Assembly: GCA_040506705.1 (NCBI GenBank)
Contig: JBEVWG010000024.1
Span: 44,921-108,920, forward strand
Direction: 5' to 3'
Length of the DNA: 64,000 nucleotides
Source of the DNA: Thiodiazotropha sp040506705
GTDB lineage: Bacteria > Pseudomonadota > Gammaproteobacteria > Chromatiales > Chromatiaceae
Shown piece after piece: positions 1 through 8,989 of this stretch (position 1 is its first letter; each line of letters starts with the position of its first letter). The notes beneath the pieces were generated by a model that worked only from the letters and a program-made list of their open reading frames with translations, ran no database searches and was not told the origin of the DNA. The position numbers and the translations under genes were made by a program.

Positions 1-7
1 GAAGGGT

Positions 8-886
8 GTGGAGTTGATATCACTGCATACATTCAGAGCGGTTGTCGAGGAGGGTGGGATTTTATCGGCTTCCCGTAAGTTGAATACAGTCCAATCCAAT
101 GTCACTACCCGGATCAAGAGATTGGAAGAAGAGTTGGATTCGGAGCTTTTTTATCGTAAAGGGCGAGGTTTGACATTGGCACCAGCCGGTCGCGTGCTGT
201 ATGACTACGCACTGCAGATTTTACAAATGGAAAATCAGGCCTCTGCCGCAGTGAGGCAAGTTGGCGAGCAATCTGGCGAATTACGTATTGGCGCAATGGA
301 GACTTTTGCCTCGTTACGTCTGGCCCCGGCATTAATGCGGCTGCAACAGGATCACAAAGGCGTTGAGTTACGTGTCGAGACAAATACCTCATCAGCATTA
401 GTTGAGCAGGTACTCAACCATAAACTGGATTGTGCATTTGTTGCCGGTATAGTGAATCACAGTGATCTACTTGTGTGTGATATCGGCAGAGAAGAGCTGG
501 TTTTGGTGCGTGCAAAACATGGCCATTCTCAATCACAACTGATACTGTTTCGTGAAGGCTGCGCCTATCGTGAGCGCGCCTTGTCCTGGAGGCGGGAGAA
601 TGGTCAGCAAGTCAGTGAAATCATGGAGCTCGGGACGCTCGATGGGATACTGGGTTGTGTCGCTGTAGGGCTGGGGTATACGCTGATGCCGGCCTGGGTG
701 GTTTCTCAAAGTCGATATGTTGAAGATCTTGTAGTTGAACGCATACCTCCGCATCTGGCTATGGTTGCAACGGTTATGGTTAGACATAAGCAGGGAGTGC
801 CGTTGAAGGCACTTGAAACTCTGGCCCAGGCGGTGATTGAGTCAACAGAAAAAATAGATGCTGTAACAAGATTGAAAGGGGCCTAG
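8..886 (+). CDS. LysR family transcriptional regulator
   Basis: A 292-aa LysR-type regulator. Residues 1-60 form the winged helix-turn-helix (ILSASRKLNTVQSNVTTRIK, then LEEELDSELFYRKGRG and LTLAPAG, the classical LTTR signature). Residues about 90-285 form the periplasmic-binding-protein-like effector domain. The GTG start at 8 gives the usual LTTR N-terminus (MELISLHTFRAVVEEGG). Its ribosome site lies at the very edge of the window, so upstream control cannot be read. LTTRs usually regulate a divergent or adjacent gene; the neighbour on the left is outside the window and the next gene to the right is separated by a repeat, so the target is unknown. The stop codon lies inside the arm of the inverted-repeat element that follows. 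Confidence 0.93.
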   Translation: MELISLHTFRAVVEEGGILSASRKLNTVQSNVTTRIKRLEEELDSELFYRKGRGLTLAPAGRVLYDYALQILQMENQASAAVRQVGEQSGELRIGAMETFASLRLAPALMRLQQDHKGVELRVETNTSSALVEQVLNHKLDCAFVAGIVNHSDLLVCDIGREELVLVRAKHGHSQSQLILFREGCAYRERALSWRRENGQQVSEIMELGTLDGILGCVAVGLGYTLMPAWVVSQSRYVEDLVVERIPPHLAMVATVMVRHKQGVPLKALETLAQAVIESTEKIDAVTRLKGA

Positions 887-1008
887 GGCGAATGGCACTT
901 ACTTAAGGGGATTTGTTACGTAGAACGAGAATTTTCTGAGGTAACCAAGCTATTTTGGTGGGGCAGGGCCCCACCAAAACGGCTTAAGTAAGTGCCATTC
1001 GGGCCTAG
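882..1008. repeat. MITE-like inverted-repeat element with internal hairpin
   Basis: A 19-bp arm (CGAATGGCACTTACTTAAG, 889-907) is repeated inverted at 983-1001, and imperfect complementarity extends outward to 882 and 1008. The middle holds a second palindrome at about 953-979 (TTTTGGTGGGGC, then its complement). There is no coding capacity. The GGTGGGGC...GCCCCACC core resembles palindromes near 62.3 and 64 kb. It is probably a miniature mobile element or a paired-hairpin intergenic repeat, and may act as terminator for the LysR gene. Confidence 0.7.
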
Positions 1009-1037
1009 GGCCTGTTAACACTAATCGAATAGGCCCT
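1007..1037. repeat. Dispersed palindromic repeat, copy 1
   Basis: Arms AGGGCCT (1007-1013) and AGGCCCT (1031-1037) flank the core GTTAACACTAATCGAAT. Copy 2 is at 32987-33017. Both copies sit just after the 3' end of a gene, so a terminator or REP-type role is plausible. Confidence 0.65.
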
Positions 1038-1165
1038 AGATAAAACAGGTGAATTGGAGCCTGATTATCCTTGCTTTAATTGATAGTAAACAGATCGTGG
1101 TCAGTTGAAATCTATCACATAGGTTTTTGACGGTGCCTAAACGTTGATGAAAGGTTACTGGCTTT

Positions 1166-2314
1166 ATGGCAGAGCATAGGCAGATTTCGCAATTTGACCA
1201 TTTTATTCCTGTTACCACTTCAGAGATAATCTCTGCACTGGCGAAAGGTGGATTATCGCCCGATCAAATTCAGGTGATTCATAAGCTCAGGCGAATTCTT
1301 ACGCTTCAATTTTCTGATAAATTAGTCCATCTGAAGCATGTTTATCAGCCCTTCAACCCGGATCGTGAGCTGGTGTCTGATGCCTCTGAGACTTGTAAAC
1401 CTGCAGAGTCAATCGAGCGTATCAAAAAACTGTTAAGTGATGCGAATTACTCCGAGCTTAATCGAGAACAGATTGAATTCGCTTTAGAGCAGTCATCGCC
1501 CTATGGTCTGGATGTCAAAATTGACTTTGATAGATTTGAATACGTCAGTCTATTCTATCGGGCCAAGAGTCAGCAGTCGGCAGCGGTTCGTGACTGGAAA
1601 ACCTGCTATCTGAAAAAGCGCACAGTTAATTTTATCACCTACCAAAGGATATGCCTGCTGCTCTACTATCGGGGTCACCAGGACAAAGCAGGAATTCATA
1701 TAAAGTTATTCAAAGATATTTTAAAACCTGATCTAGAGATGCTTTTTCCTGACTGTAAAATCAGGATGAAAGTAGTTGATAAGTTGAAACTCGCTGTAAC
1801 TGGTGGGGGCGGTACTGCAGGGGGGCTGGTAGCGACCATAGGTAAATTAACAGCGGCTGTATCACCTTGGGCGATTGTTATGGCTGTGGGAGGTTTTGCT
1901 GCACTATTATGGCGTCAGATAAATAAGGTCTTTATGCAAAGAACCCGCTACATGGCTTCACTGGCGCAAAATCTCTATTTCAATAATTTGGACAACAATA
2001 TGGGGGCAGTAACCTATATTGTTGATCAGGCGCGTCAGGAAGAGATTAAAGAGACCATTCTGGCCTACGGATTGATCAATCTTCTTGCGATCAATGATAA
2101 GTCTGAACTCGATACGGCTTGCGAGCAATGGCTGACCGAAAAATTTGACTGTGTGATCGATTTCGATATCGATGATGGAATAAAAAAACTTCAAAGATTT
2201 AAATTGATAGATTCTGATAGTGGAGAGTTGAGATGTGTATCAGCTGAGCTGTTATGTGAAAACCTGGATAGGCAGTGGCTTGAATATATCGAGAAACCTG
2301 AGATTAGATATTGA
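1166..2314 (+). CDS. DUF3754 (TMEM143-like) membrane protein
   Basis: A 382-aa protein with a hydrophilic N-terminal part, a hydrophobic Gly-rich segment at about 209-249 able to form a membrane hairpin, and a conserved-looking stretch after it (LAQNLYFNNLDNNMGAVTYI, about 266-285). The KKRTV motif near 150 and the post-membrane LYF-N-LxNN block match what I know of DUF3754/TMEM143 proteins. That family's function is unknown. The ATG start has an AAAGG ribosome site 11 nt upstream. It lies 28 nt before the rhodanese gene and may be co-transcribed with it. Family assignment is from memory of motifs, not a search. Confidence 0.65.
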   Translation: MAEHRQISQFDHFIPVTTSEIISALAKGGLSPDQIQVIHKLRRILTLQFSDKLVHLKHVYQPFNPDRELVSDASETCKPAESIERIKKLLSDANYSELNREQIEFALEQSSPYGLDVKIDFDRFEYVSLFYRAKSQQSAAVRDWKTCYLKKRTVNFITYQRICLLLYYRGHQDKAGIHIKLFKDILKPDLEMLFPDCKIRMKVVDKLKLAVTGGGGTAGGLVATIGKLTAAVSPWAIVMAVGGFAALLWRQINKVFMQRTRYMASLAQNLYFNNLDNNMGAVTYIVDQARQEEIKETILAYGLINLLAINDKSELDTACEQWLTEKFDCVIDFDIDDGIKKLQRFKLIDSDSGELRCVSAELLCENLDRQWLEYIEKPEIRY

Positions 2315-2342
2315 TGACAATTAATAGAGGTACCCTTAACCC

Positions 2343-3014
2343 ATGATAAATAAATTCCAGGCCATACAATTATTACTACTACTAATAGGGTTGTCTTTTT
2401 TCAGTTCTGGTGCAGTTTCATTGGAAGTGAACATTACCCCGCAGATTGATGAATTTCAGATCCAACATGGCAAAAAGCTAATCACTATTCGCCGCAATCA
2501 GGATACTGAGGCGATGCTGGAATTCGATTTCGCCCGCACCTCACGTCCCTGTCCTCCCTTTTGTGCACAACCGATGCAGGTCACTAAGGAGGTGAAAACG
2601 ATTGGGGAGATAGAGCTTATTGAATTTATGAAAAATGAGCTTAGTCAAGACCATGGATTATTGATCGATGCCAGAACAACGGATTGGCATGAGCGCGGCA
2701 CAATACCTGGCTCAATTAATATTCCCTACACACAACTCAACCCAGATCAGGGTGCAGACGAAATAACACTCGAGGATTCGCTGTCGAGATTAGGTGGAAA
2801 ATTGGTTAATGAAAAATGGGATTTCACTCAGGCAAAGTTGCTCGTTCTCTGGTGCAATGGACCATGGTGTGGACAGTCCCCGACAGCGATCAAAGGACTA
2901 CTCAGTATAGGCTATCCTCATCAGAAGCTTCTCTACTATCGTGGCGGCATGCAGCTCTGGAGGATCTTTGGACTACCCGTTGTCTCAGCGGAAGGTGATT
3001 TGCTGGATGAGTGA
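2343..3014 (+). CDS. Secreted rhodanese-domain protein
   Basis: A 223-aa protein with a Sec signal peptide at 1-26 and a single rhodanese domain at about 85-215. The domain shows LLIDARTTDWHERGTIPGS and the active-site loop WCNGPWCGQSPTAI with Cys171 (a second Cys at 176), followed by YYRGGMQLW. Rhodanese domains carry sulfane sulfur as a cysteine persulfide. Export suggests a periplasmic role, compatible with a sulfur-metabolising host. A further CPPFC pair at 70-74 could bind metal or form a disulfide. The partner and sulfur acceptor cannot be read from sequence. It lies 28 nt after the DUF3754 gene. Confidence 0.85.
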   Translation: MINKFQAIQLLLLLIGLSFFSSGAVSLEVNITPQIDEFQIQHGKKLITIRRNQDTEAMLEFDFARTSRPCPPFCAQPMQVTKEVKTIGEIELIEFMKNELSQDHGLLIDARTTDWHERGTIPGSINIPYTQLNPDQGADEITLEDSLSRLGGKLVNEKWDFTQAKLLVLWCNGPWCGQSPTAIKGLLSIGYPHQKLLYYRGGMQLWRIFGLPVVSAEGDLLDE

Positions 3015-3191
3015 TGGTTTGATGCTCCATATTCAGTAGTCAAGGAGGTTGTTTAGGATAAAAAACCGGGAAATATAGAATCAGCTTGTTACTGCCGAAT
3101 CTATTTTGTTACAAGATATTTTCAATTGTTCACTTGACTCTTGACGTTATCACTCCATACTCTTAAAAAAAGCTGTTTATCATATATTTAC

Positions 3192-5264
3192 GTGAAATAT
3201 TATAGTCGTTTACTTCTGCCTTTCCTGATACTTTTTTGCATTGCGCTGTCCGTTTTCGCAGAGACAGCCAGTTCTGATGCTGTATCGGTGAAAGGAACCA
3301 AGCTTTCAGCTGACAATCATCCTCTGCCAAGTAGTGCGCTTGAGGATGAATATTGGCAGTGGCTTACTCAACTGGCTGACGAACTGGACAAGATGATATC
3401 TCATCAGCCAACTGTCCGATCAACGAGGAATCTCTTGAAAACCGATTGTGAAAGGTCTCAATCGGTTAACTATCGAGAGCAAGCGCTCTTGGCAGAAGCT
3501 GATCTGGCAAGAAAGGATCTTGGCCTCTATTTTGATGCTGGGGTAACTGATGAATGGGACTCAGAATTCGAATCAGAAGATAGTCAGCGGGCCTATGTCG
3601 GCTTGACGTGGCGAGTGCTCGAAGATGGCTATCGAGAGCAGCGGCACCGTGCCAATTTGGCTGAAGCCCGAGCAGAATCAGAAGTACTTCAGTCAAAGTT
3701 AGATCTGCGGAAATCACTTGAAACCTGTCGATATGATGCAACAAGGGATAGTTTTGCCCCTGTATGGCTGCCACTGCTGACCCTCAAGGAGTCCTTTCTG
3801 AGTAAGCTCTATGAGCTGCAAAAAGAGAGCTATTTGATGGGGGGAATATACTTAGATGATCTTCTCGACAGCCAAAGGGAGCTGAAATCGATACTTGAGC
3901 ACTATCGCATGCTGCAGCATGGATTGGCGCAGCAAAATGATAGAATTGAGCCTGGAATGCCCCCGCTATTGGATCTGGATATGGCAGAAATTCGTCAACG
4001 AATTCAGGATGATCCTGAGCGGGAAAGGCTTTTGAATCTAAAACACTCTATTTTAGATGAACAGAGCATCTCCAATGACGATAAGCGTTTGCGTTTTTAT
4101 CTTCGATATAACGTGCATGAGGATAGCCGCGAAAATGGTCCAACAGTTGGTGCAGCCTTCTCCATGCCACTTGCAGCTGGTCGTTATTCAGAGTCAATTG
4201 TGGATCTGCATAAAAAAGGTATTCAGCAGGAGATAGAAGATGGAGAGCGAAAAAGACTCAGACGAAGTGAGCTTGCCTATAGTGAATTGTTGGAGCAGCG
4301 TGAGCGCGTAGTAAAACAGAATTACCGCTATCTGGCAGCCTATGAACAGCTCAGGCGTACGATTGGAAGGCATCAATGGGTGGCTGGATCAGGAGAGTTT
4401 ACACATGCTGTGACGAGGATGACTACCCTGATCGAAAGTGCCGTGGAACTCATGCGTGCTGTAGAAGAGATGTATAGACGGGTACATCGGGTGTTTGTCC
4501 GGGGGGGTATCTCCTACAGTCCTGAATTGGTAACACTTACGTCGCTACAAAATAGCACTTATCGGGCTAGAGAAGGGGGTAGGGCGGTATATATTTGGTC
4601 TGCCAGTTTTAACCGCTTTCCGAATGGATTGATTCAGGAATTTATACGTGCAAAAGGTATAAATGAGGTTATTCTGAGTGGTAGTGAGCAGATTCAAGAT
4701 AAGAAGCTGTCAGGGTTTCTGAAGGCATCTGAACAGAGGGGGATTAAGGTTCAGGTTTTGCTGGGTGACAATACCTGGCTCACCAAATCCAGGCAAAAAG
4801 CACTTCTGGTTAGATTGGGACGATTGATTGAGCGCAGTGGGCATCTACACATTGATGTTGAACCTCATACACTCGATGATTTTAAACAGAAGCGACGGAC
4901 CTATCTGGAGAGCTACCAGCAACTGATTTCTGCGATTTCAAGTCGGCTTGGTAAACAGGGGCAAATCTCAGTATCAGTGCCGTTACATTGGGATCCGCAG
5001 GACTACCGGCACCTCAATACTACAGTTGATCGTATCTATCTGATGGCTTATGAGATCAGACGGGTTGATACCTTGCAGCGTAGATTGGCTGAGGTTCTCC
5101 CTCATCTCTCACTCGAAAAAGTTGTCATTGCATTGCGGCCTGAGGATTTTATGAATGAAGTTGAACTTGAGTCTGTGATAGAGCAACTCTCGAAAAAATT
5201 TGGCGTGGAGCACTTTGCGCTACATGATATTGACAGTTATCTAGAACTCAGCGATGGGCAGTAG
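3192..5264 (+). CDS. TolC-like outer-membrane protein fused to TIM-barrel glycosidase-like domain
   Basis: A 690-aa exported protein. The GTG start at 3192 places a clean signal peptide (MKYYSRLLLPFLILFCIALS) at the N-terminus; a TTG start 51 nt earlier is the alternative, and neither has a strong ribosome site. Residues about 45-440 carry long coiled-coil helices and a beta segment typical of TolC-type outer-membrane factors. Residues about 460-690 look like a (beta/alpha)8 domain: IDVEPH (554-559) and DRIYLMAYE (613-621) sit where GH18-like barrels carry their catalytic DxE and MxYD strands. The HlyD gene begins at the next base. The likely role is polymer export plus processing at the outer membrane. 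Glycosidase activity is inference. Confidence 0.7.
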   Translation: MKYYSRLLLPFLILFCIALSVFAETASSDAVSVKGTKLSADNHPLPSSALEDEYWQWLTQLADELDKMISHQPTVRSTRNLLKTDCERSQSVNYREQALLAEADLARKDLGLYFDAGVTDEWDSEFESEDSQRAYVGLTWRVLEDGYREQRHRANLAEARAESEVLQSKLDLRKSLETCRYDATRDSFAPVWLPLLTLKESFLSKLYELQKESYLMGGIYLDDLLDSQRELKSILEHYRMLQHGLAQQNDRIEPGMPPLLDLDMAEIRQRIQDDPERERLLNLKHSILDEQSISNDDKRLRFYLRYNVHEDSRENGPTVGAAFSMPLAAGRYSESIVDLHKKGIQQEIEDGERKRLRRSELAYSELLEQRERVVKQNYRYLAAYEQLRRTIGRHQWVAGSGEFTHAVTRMTTLIESAVELMRAVEEMYRRVHRVFVRGGISYSPELVTLTSLQNSTYRAREGGRAVYIWSASFNRFPNGLIQEFIRAKGINEVILSGSEQIQDKKLSGFLKASEQRGIKVQVLLGDNTWLTKSRQKALLVRLGRLIERSGHLHIDVEPHTLDDFKQKRRTYLESYQQLISAISSRLGKQGQISVSVPLHWDPQDYRHLNTTVDRIYLMAYEIRRVDTLQRRLAEVLPHLSLEKVVIALRPEDFMNEVELESVIEQLSKKFGVEHFALHDIDSYLELSDGQ

Positions 5265-6251
5265 ATGAGAATCAGAAACAAAAAAAGCTTTGTTGTAGTA
5301 GGGCCGGAAGGTAAAGCACCCAAGTCGATATGGTCAAAGTTAACCCATGTGGTCTACCTTCTATTCCTTATTCTGCTAGCTACATATTTAATCTATTTCA
5401 TCTTTTACCGCTTCACTGCATTCGAATTGCAAGGTCAGGTAAGTGTAGAAAGGGTAAGAATCAGTGCTTTGCAGGGTGGACGTATAACTTTGCTCAATGT
5501 TCAAGCTGGGGAGTATGTAAAGTCTGGAGATCAGATAGTAATATTAGAAACCAATGAAACATGCATAGTAAAGTCAGATAAAACATTGCGCAAATTGAAA
5601 CAGTCCATTGCATTAGATCAGCAACGTCTGAAACTCCTTAACAGTAGAAGAGATATTGTGGCGACTAGAAAGCAGGGTTTGCTGGATGAACGCAGACTTG
5701 GCAGGGTGTTGGAACTTGAACGCCGGAAATTGACTGAAACGCAGTCACTGCAACGTGATCTGGATGATTTGGATATGAAGATCCAGGTTATTACTGAGGA
5801 GATAAAACTGCAGCAATTTGAACTTCAACAGCAATCACAAATAGAAGACGAGACAAGTGACTGTGGACTGGAAAGAATTGTTGCACCAGTTGATGGAGTA
5901 GTGGTGGCAGTCAATCAGCACCTGTATGAGGTCATCAATCGAAAAGATACAATTCTGACATTAATGCCGGACAAACCAGAAGTATGGGTCGAGGCCTTTT
6001 CTAAAAAAGATGAACGTTTGCCCAATCTATCAGGACAGACTGTAGCTGTCAGATTGCCAAACAATGAGATCACGCAAGGAAAAGTTTCGAGTCTTCACGC
6101 TGCTGCATATCCATTCCCTGAAAGGGAATATGATATCTACACTCCTGAAGCGAGTTCACTAAGTCTAAAGATTATACCGATCAACAATGAGACAGCTGTA
6201 GAGTGGAGTAAATTCGATAGAATGGCTGTAACGGTAGAGGGCGAGCGATGA
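5265..6251 (+). CDS. HlyD-family periplasmic adaptor (membrane fusion protein)
   Basis: A 328-aa protein with one N-terminal transmembrane helix (about 24-48), the lipoyl/barrel-sandwich first half (ISALQGGRITLLNVQAGEYV), an alpha-helical hairpin (about 100-195), the second lipoyl half (IVAPVDGVVVAVNQHLYEV) and a C-terminal beta domain. Adaptors of this family bridge an inner-membrane pump or synthase to a TolC-type channel. It starts directly after the TolC-like gene stop codon and its last 4 nt overlap the next gene, so the operon is translationally coupled. Because the cluster has a glycosyltransferase instead of an ABC or RND pump, the transported substrate is probably a polysaccharide, much as Alg44 has an HlyD-like part. 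Confidence 0.87.
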   Translation: MRIRNKKSFVVVGPEGKAPKSIWSKLTHVVYLLFLILLATYLIYFIFYRFTAFELQGQVSVERVRISALQGGRITLLNVQAGEYVKSGDQIVILETNETCIVKSDKTLRKLKQSIALDQQRLKLLNSRRDIVATRKQGLLDERRLGRVLELERRKLTETQSLQRDLDDLDMKIQVITEEIKLQQFELQQQSQIEDETSDCGLERIVAPVDGVVVAVNQHLYEVINRKDTILTLMPDKPEVWVEAFSKKDERLPNLSGQTVAVRLPNNEITQGKVSSLHAAAYPFPEREYDIYTPEASSLSLKIIPINNETAVEWSKFDRMAVTVEGER

Positions 6252-7663
6252 ATAGAGGACTCTTGATTTCGGCTGATGAAAACCCGCTACGCTTACCCCT
6301 CTCGAATAGCGCAGAAGAATCTAATTGGCGTGGCTTGGATGCTGGCGCGGATGTTGATTATTTCCTCATTGATACACCAAATGAAGATCAAGCAAAAAAA
6401 ATAATTGATTTGGTGAGGCATAAGTTGCTTCCGGCAGTCTATCTTAAACCGATTGTGTTAGTCAGTGTTTGGGGAGATCTGCCAAAATCATTGCAGGATC
6501 AATCAGATTTTGTCATTAGCCGACAGCAGATGAAGCGTGAATTGCCAGCAACCCTGTTGGATGAGATTGAGGCTCTTAATCGGCGTATCAACAGTCTGCA
6601 AGAGCAGAAATTAAGAGCTGATACCAACCTGGCGTTACGGCTTCTTCGCTACCTATATACAAGGGATAGGGAGATTGAGCCAATCCCTTCGATTCATAGT
6701 CGAGGAGGATTTACCTATCCAGGATTAGAGAGTCTGTTTGGCGTAAATGATCTGAGTATGTGGCAGACTATTGAATTTCTAACTGCTCAACATCTGATTC
6801 AGACTCGGTTCATTACTCGAACACATCAGTGTGCGAGTTGTGGCTGTGCTTTTTTGAACTTTAAAGAGACTTGTCCTCAGTGCCAATCTGAAGAGCTTGA
6901 TTCAGATGATTTGGTTCATCATTTTCGCTGTGGGTATACAGCAGAATTGGCAGATTTCAAACAACAGGAAAAGCTGGTCTGCCCTAAATGTGATCAGAGC
7001 TTGAAGCATATTGGCGTTGATTACGATAAGCCTTCGGTAATGTATCATTGCAGAGGTTGTGATCATCGTTTTCAAGAACCGGAAATTGCAACAACATGTT
7101 ATGATTGCCATCGTACTGCACCACCCGAACATCAGATCCACCGCAATATAGATGCCTTTAAATTGAGTATGCTGGGAGTTAATGCTGCTCTGTTTGGTAT
7201 CGACTCACTTTTTGCTTCGATACTAGAGCGTAAGCTACAGTTGCTTCCGCTTGATCTATTTGAACGATTTATATCTGTTGAGAAGGCGCGGATTATCCGT
7301 TACAAGCTTTCAAATTCAAGTTTGCTGCTTATTGATATCAAAGGACTTGAAGAGATCTACCTGAAACTGGGCGAGCGCACCAGCGAGGTCTACGAGGAAC
7401 TTGCGAATCTATTTTATGCCATGTTGCGTAATTCAGACCTTATCAGTAGTCGAAACGAATCGCTATTTCTCATGCTGTTAACCGAAACCTCTCCCGATGA
7501 TGCGAAAATTGTTCAACAGAGGTTAAGGCAGGGTGTGTCAGAGCTGCTTAAGGCCAGTTTGGGAACAACTCCTGAGATTATCTCGAATATTACCAGTGTA
7601 GACGACTCTTTAGACCTGACAGAGTTTATGGAAAAGTTTTTAAACGAAAACCATGCTGAATGA
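6248..7663 (+). CDS. TackOD1 zinc-ribbon protein with degenerate GGDEF domain
   Basis: A 471-aa cytoplasmic protein. Residues about 145-300 carry a dense metal-binding block: CASC (195-198), CPQC (209-212), HHFRC (224-228), CPKC (245-248), CRGC (268-271) and CYDC (284-287), with SLKHIGVDYDKP between. This matches my memory of the TackOD1 output domain. Residues about 335-465 have the GGDEF-domain pattern but the signature is replaced by SSRNESLFLMLL, so diguanylate cyclase activity is not expected. Binding of c-di-GMP or a partner is possible. The ATG overlaps the HlyD stop (ATGA), and the end overlaps the glycosyltransferase start by 11 nt. It is probably the cytoplasmic regulator of the synthase. 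Confidence 0.75.
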   Translation: MNRGLLISADENPLRLPLSNSAEESNWRGLDAGADVDYFLIDTPNEDQAKKIIDLVRHKLLPAVYLKPIVLVSVWGDLPKSLQDQSDFVISRQQMKRELPATLLDEIEALNRRINSLQEQKLRADTNLALRLLRYLYTRDREIEPIPSIHSRGGFTYPGLESLFGVNDLSMWQTIEFLTAQHLIQTRFITRTHQCASCGCAFLNFKETCPQCQSEELDSDDLVHHFRCGYTAELADFKQQEKLVCPKCDQSLKHIGVDYDKPSVMYHCRGCDHRFQEPEIATTCYDCHRTAPPEHQIHRNIDAFKLSMLGVNAALFGIDSLFASILERKLQLLPLDLFERFISVEKARIIRYKLSNSSLLLIDIKGLEEIYLKLGERTSEVYEELANLFYAMLRNSDLISSRNESLFLMLLTETSPDDAKIVQQRLRQGVSELLKASLGTTPEIISNITSVDDSLDLTEFMEKFLNENHAE

Positions 7664-8957
7664 TACTTTCGACTTTGTAACTGGTTTGAGTACAGGGCAG
7701 TTGATCGCCTATTTCTGGCCCTTCTTTCTATTCGACCTTACACGTTATGTATTGTTTGATGTTCTTATACTGACGCTATATTTACCAAGAAGAAAGCGTA
7801 ACAAGCAGAGAAGGGCAGAAGCAAGGAGACTGCTTTTCCATGAGAAGCCTCTGGTCTCGGTGATCGCTCCTGGAAAGAATGAAGGTAAGCATATCCCAAG
7901 TTTAGCTGAATCGCTGACCAGGCAGACCTATAAAAATCTTGAGATAGTAATAGTAGATGATGGATCTGATGATGATACTGAAATTATCTGCAGAAAATTG
8001 CTCAAGGATGGAAAAATAGATCAATTTATCCGTAATGATGTGCGTGGTGGGAAGGCATCAGCTGCTAATACAGCACTATATTACTCAACGGGTAAATATG
8101 TAATCCATCTTGATGCGGATTCTGAACTTCGTTTCGACTCAATCGAAACAATCCTCCTGCCTTTCTATCAGGATTCCAAGATCGCAGCAGTAGGCGGTGA
8201 TATCCGTGTCGCCAATCTTAACGATACAATGGCGACCAGAACCCAGGCAATTGAGTACTTCAAAGGGATATCTACTGGGCGAACGGTCTCTTCAATGCTG
8301 GGTATCTTGCGCATAGTCGCCGGTGCCTATGGTGCTTTTCGCAGGGATGTTCTAGATCGGCTTGGTGGCTGGGATGTCGGTCCTGGACTGGATGGCGATA
8401 TCACCATGAAAATACGTAAGCTTGGCCTGAAAGTGGTTCATGAACCCCATGCAGTCTGTTATACGAATGTGCCAACCAGTTTTCGTAAACTGGCGAAACA
8501 GAGATTTCGCTGGGACAGGTCCATGGTGCGTTTTCGTGCAAGAAAACATTTTGATGTTTTGCTGCCAACATCGAATTTCATGTTGAGTAATTTCATTGCA
8601 ACAGCTGAAAACCTGTTTTATAACCTATTTCTCAACTTCAAATGGTGGTTCTATCTTGCACAAGTAATATTTTTCTATGGTGCAATGCTCCACAATATCA
8701 TAATAGTTAATTATTTACTCTACACCCTCGCAAATCTGGCAGAGTTCATGGTTGCTGTGGTATTGCTCAGAAAGACACTGCGCAAGCAGGATTTGTTACT
8801 ATTTCTCTATCTGCCATTGATGCCACTCTACACTGGCTTATATCTAAGGATCGTTAGAACTTATGCCTACATTATGGAGTTTATACATAGATCATCCTAC
8901 GCAGATCAATGGAATCCATGGAAAGTATCAAAGGTTGTCAAAAAAGATCGGCTTTAA
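7653..8957 (+). CDS. Family 2 processive glycosyltransferase
   Basis: A 434-aa membrane glycosyltransferase of the cellulose synthase/PgaC/NodC kind. It has an N-terminal membrane segment, then a GT-A catalytic domain with VDDGSDDDT, the metal-binding HLDADSEL, LDGDITMKIRKLG (acceptor/base region) and the QRFRW motif of processive synthases, then three to four C-terminal transmembrane helices (about 320-410). No PilZ domain is present, so any c-di-GMP control would have to act through another protein, possibly the GGDEF-like gene upstream. The sugar and product are not predictable here. It is the last gene of the four-gene operon. Confidence 0.88.
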   Translation: MLNDTFDFVTGLSTGQLIAYFWPFFLFDLTRYVLFDVLILTLYLPRRKRNKQRRAEARRLLFHEKPLVSVIAPGKNEGKHIPSLAESLTRQTYKNLEIVIVDDGSDDDTEIICRKLLKDGKIDQFIRNDVRGGKASAANTALYYSTGKYVIHLDADSELRFDSIETILLPFYQDSKIAAVGGDIRVANLNDTMATRTQAIEYFKGISTGRTVSSMLGILRIVAGAYGAFRRDVLDRLGGWDVGPGLDGDITMKIRKLGLKVVHEPHAVCYTNVPTSFRKLAKQRFRWDRSMVRFRARKHFDVLLPTSNFMLSNFIATAENLFYNLFLNFKWWFYLAQVIFFYGAMLHNIIIVNYLLYTLANLAEFMVAVVLLRKTLRKQDLLLFLYLPLMPLYTGLYLRIVRTYAYIMEFIHRSSYADQWNPWKVSKVVKKDRL

Positions 8958-8989
8958 TATGTCTATATTTTCGAGATATCATCGACTCC

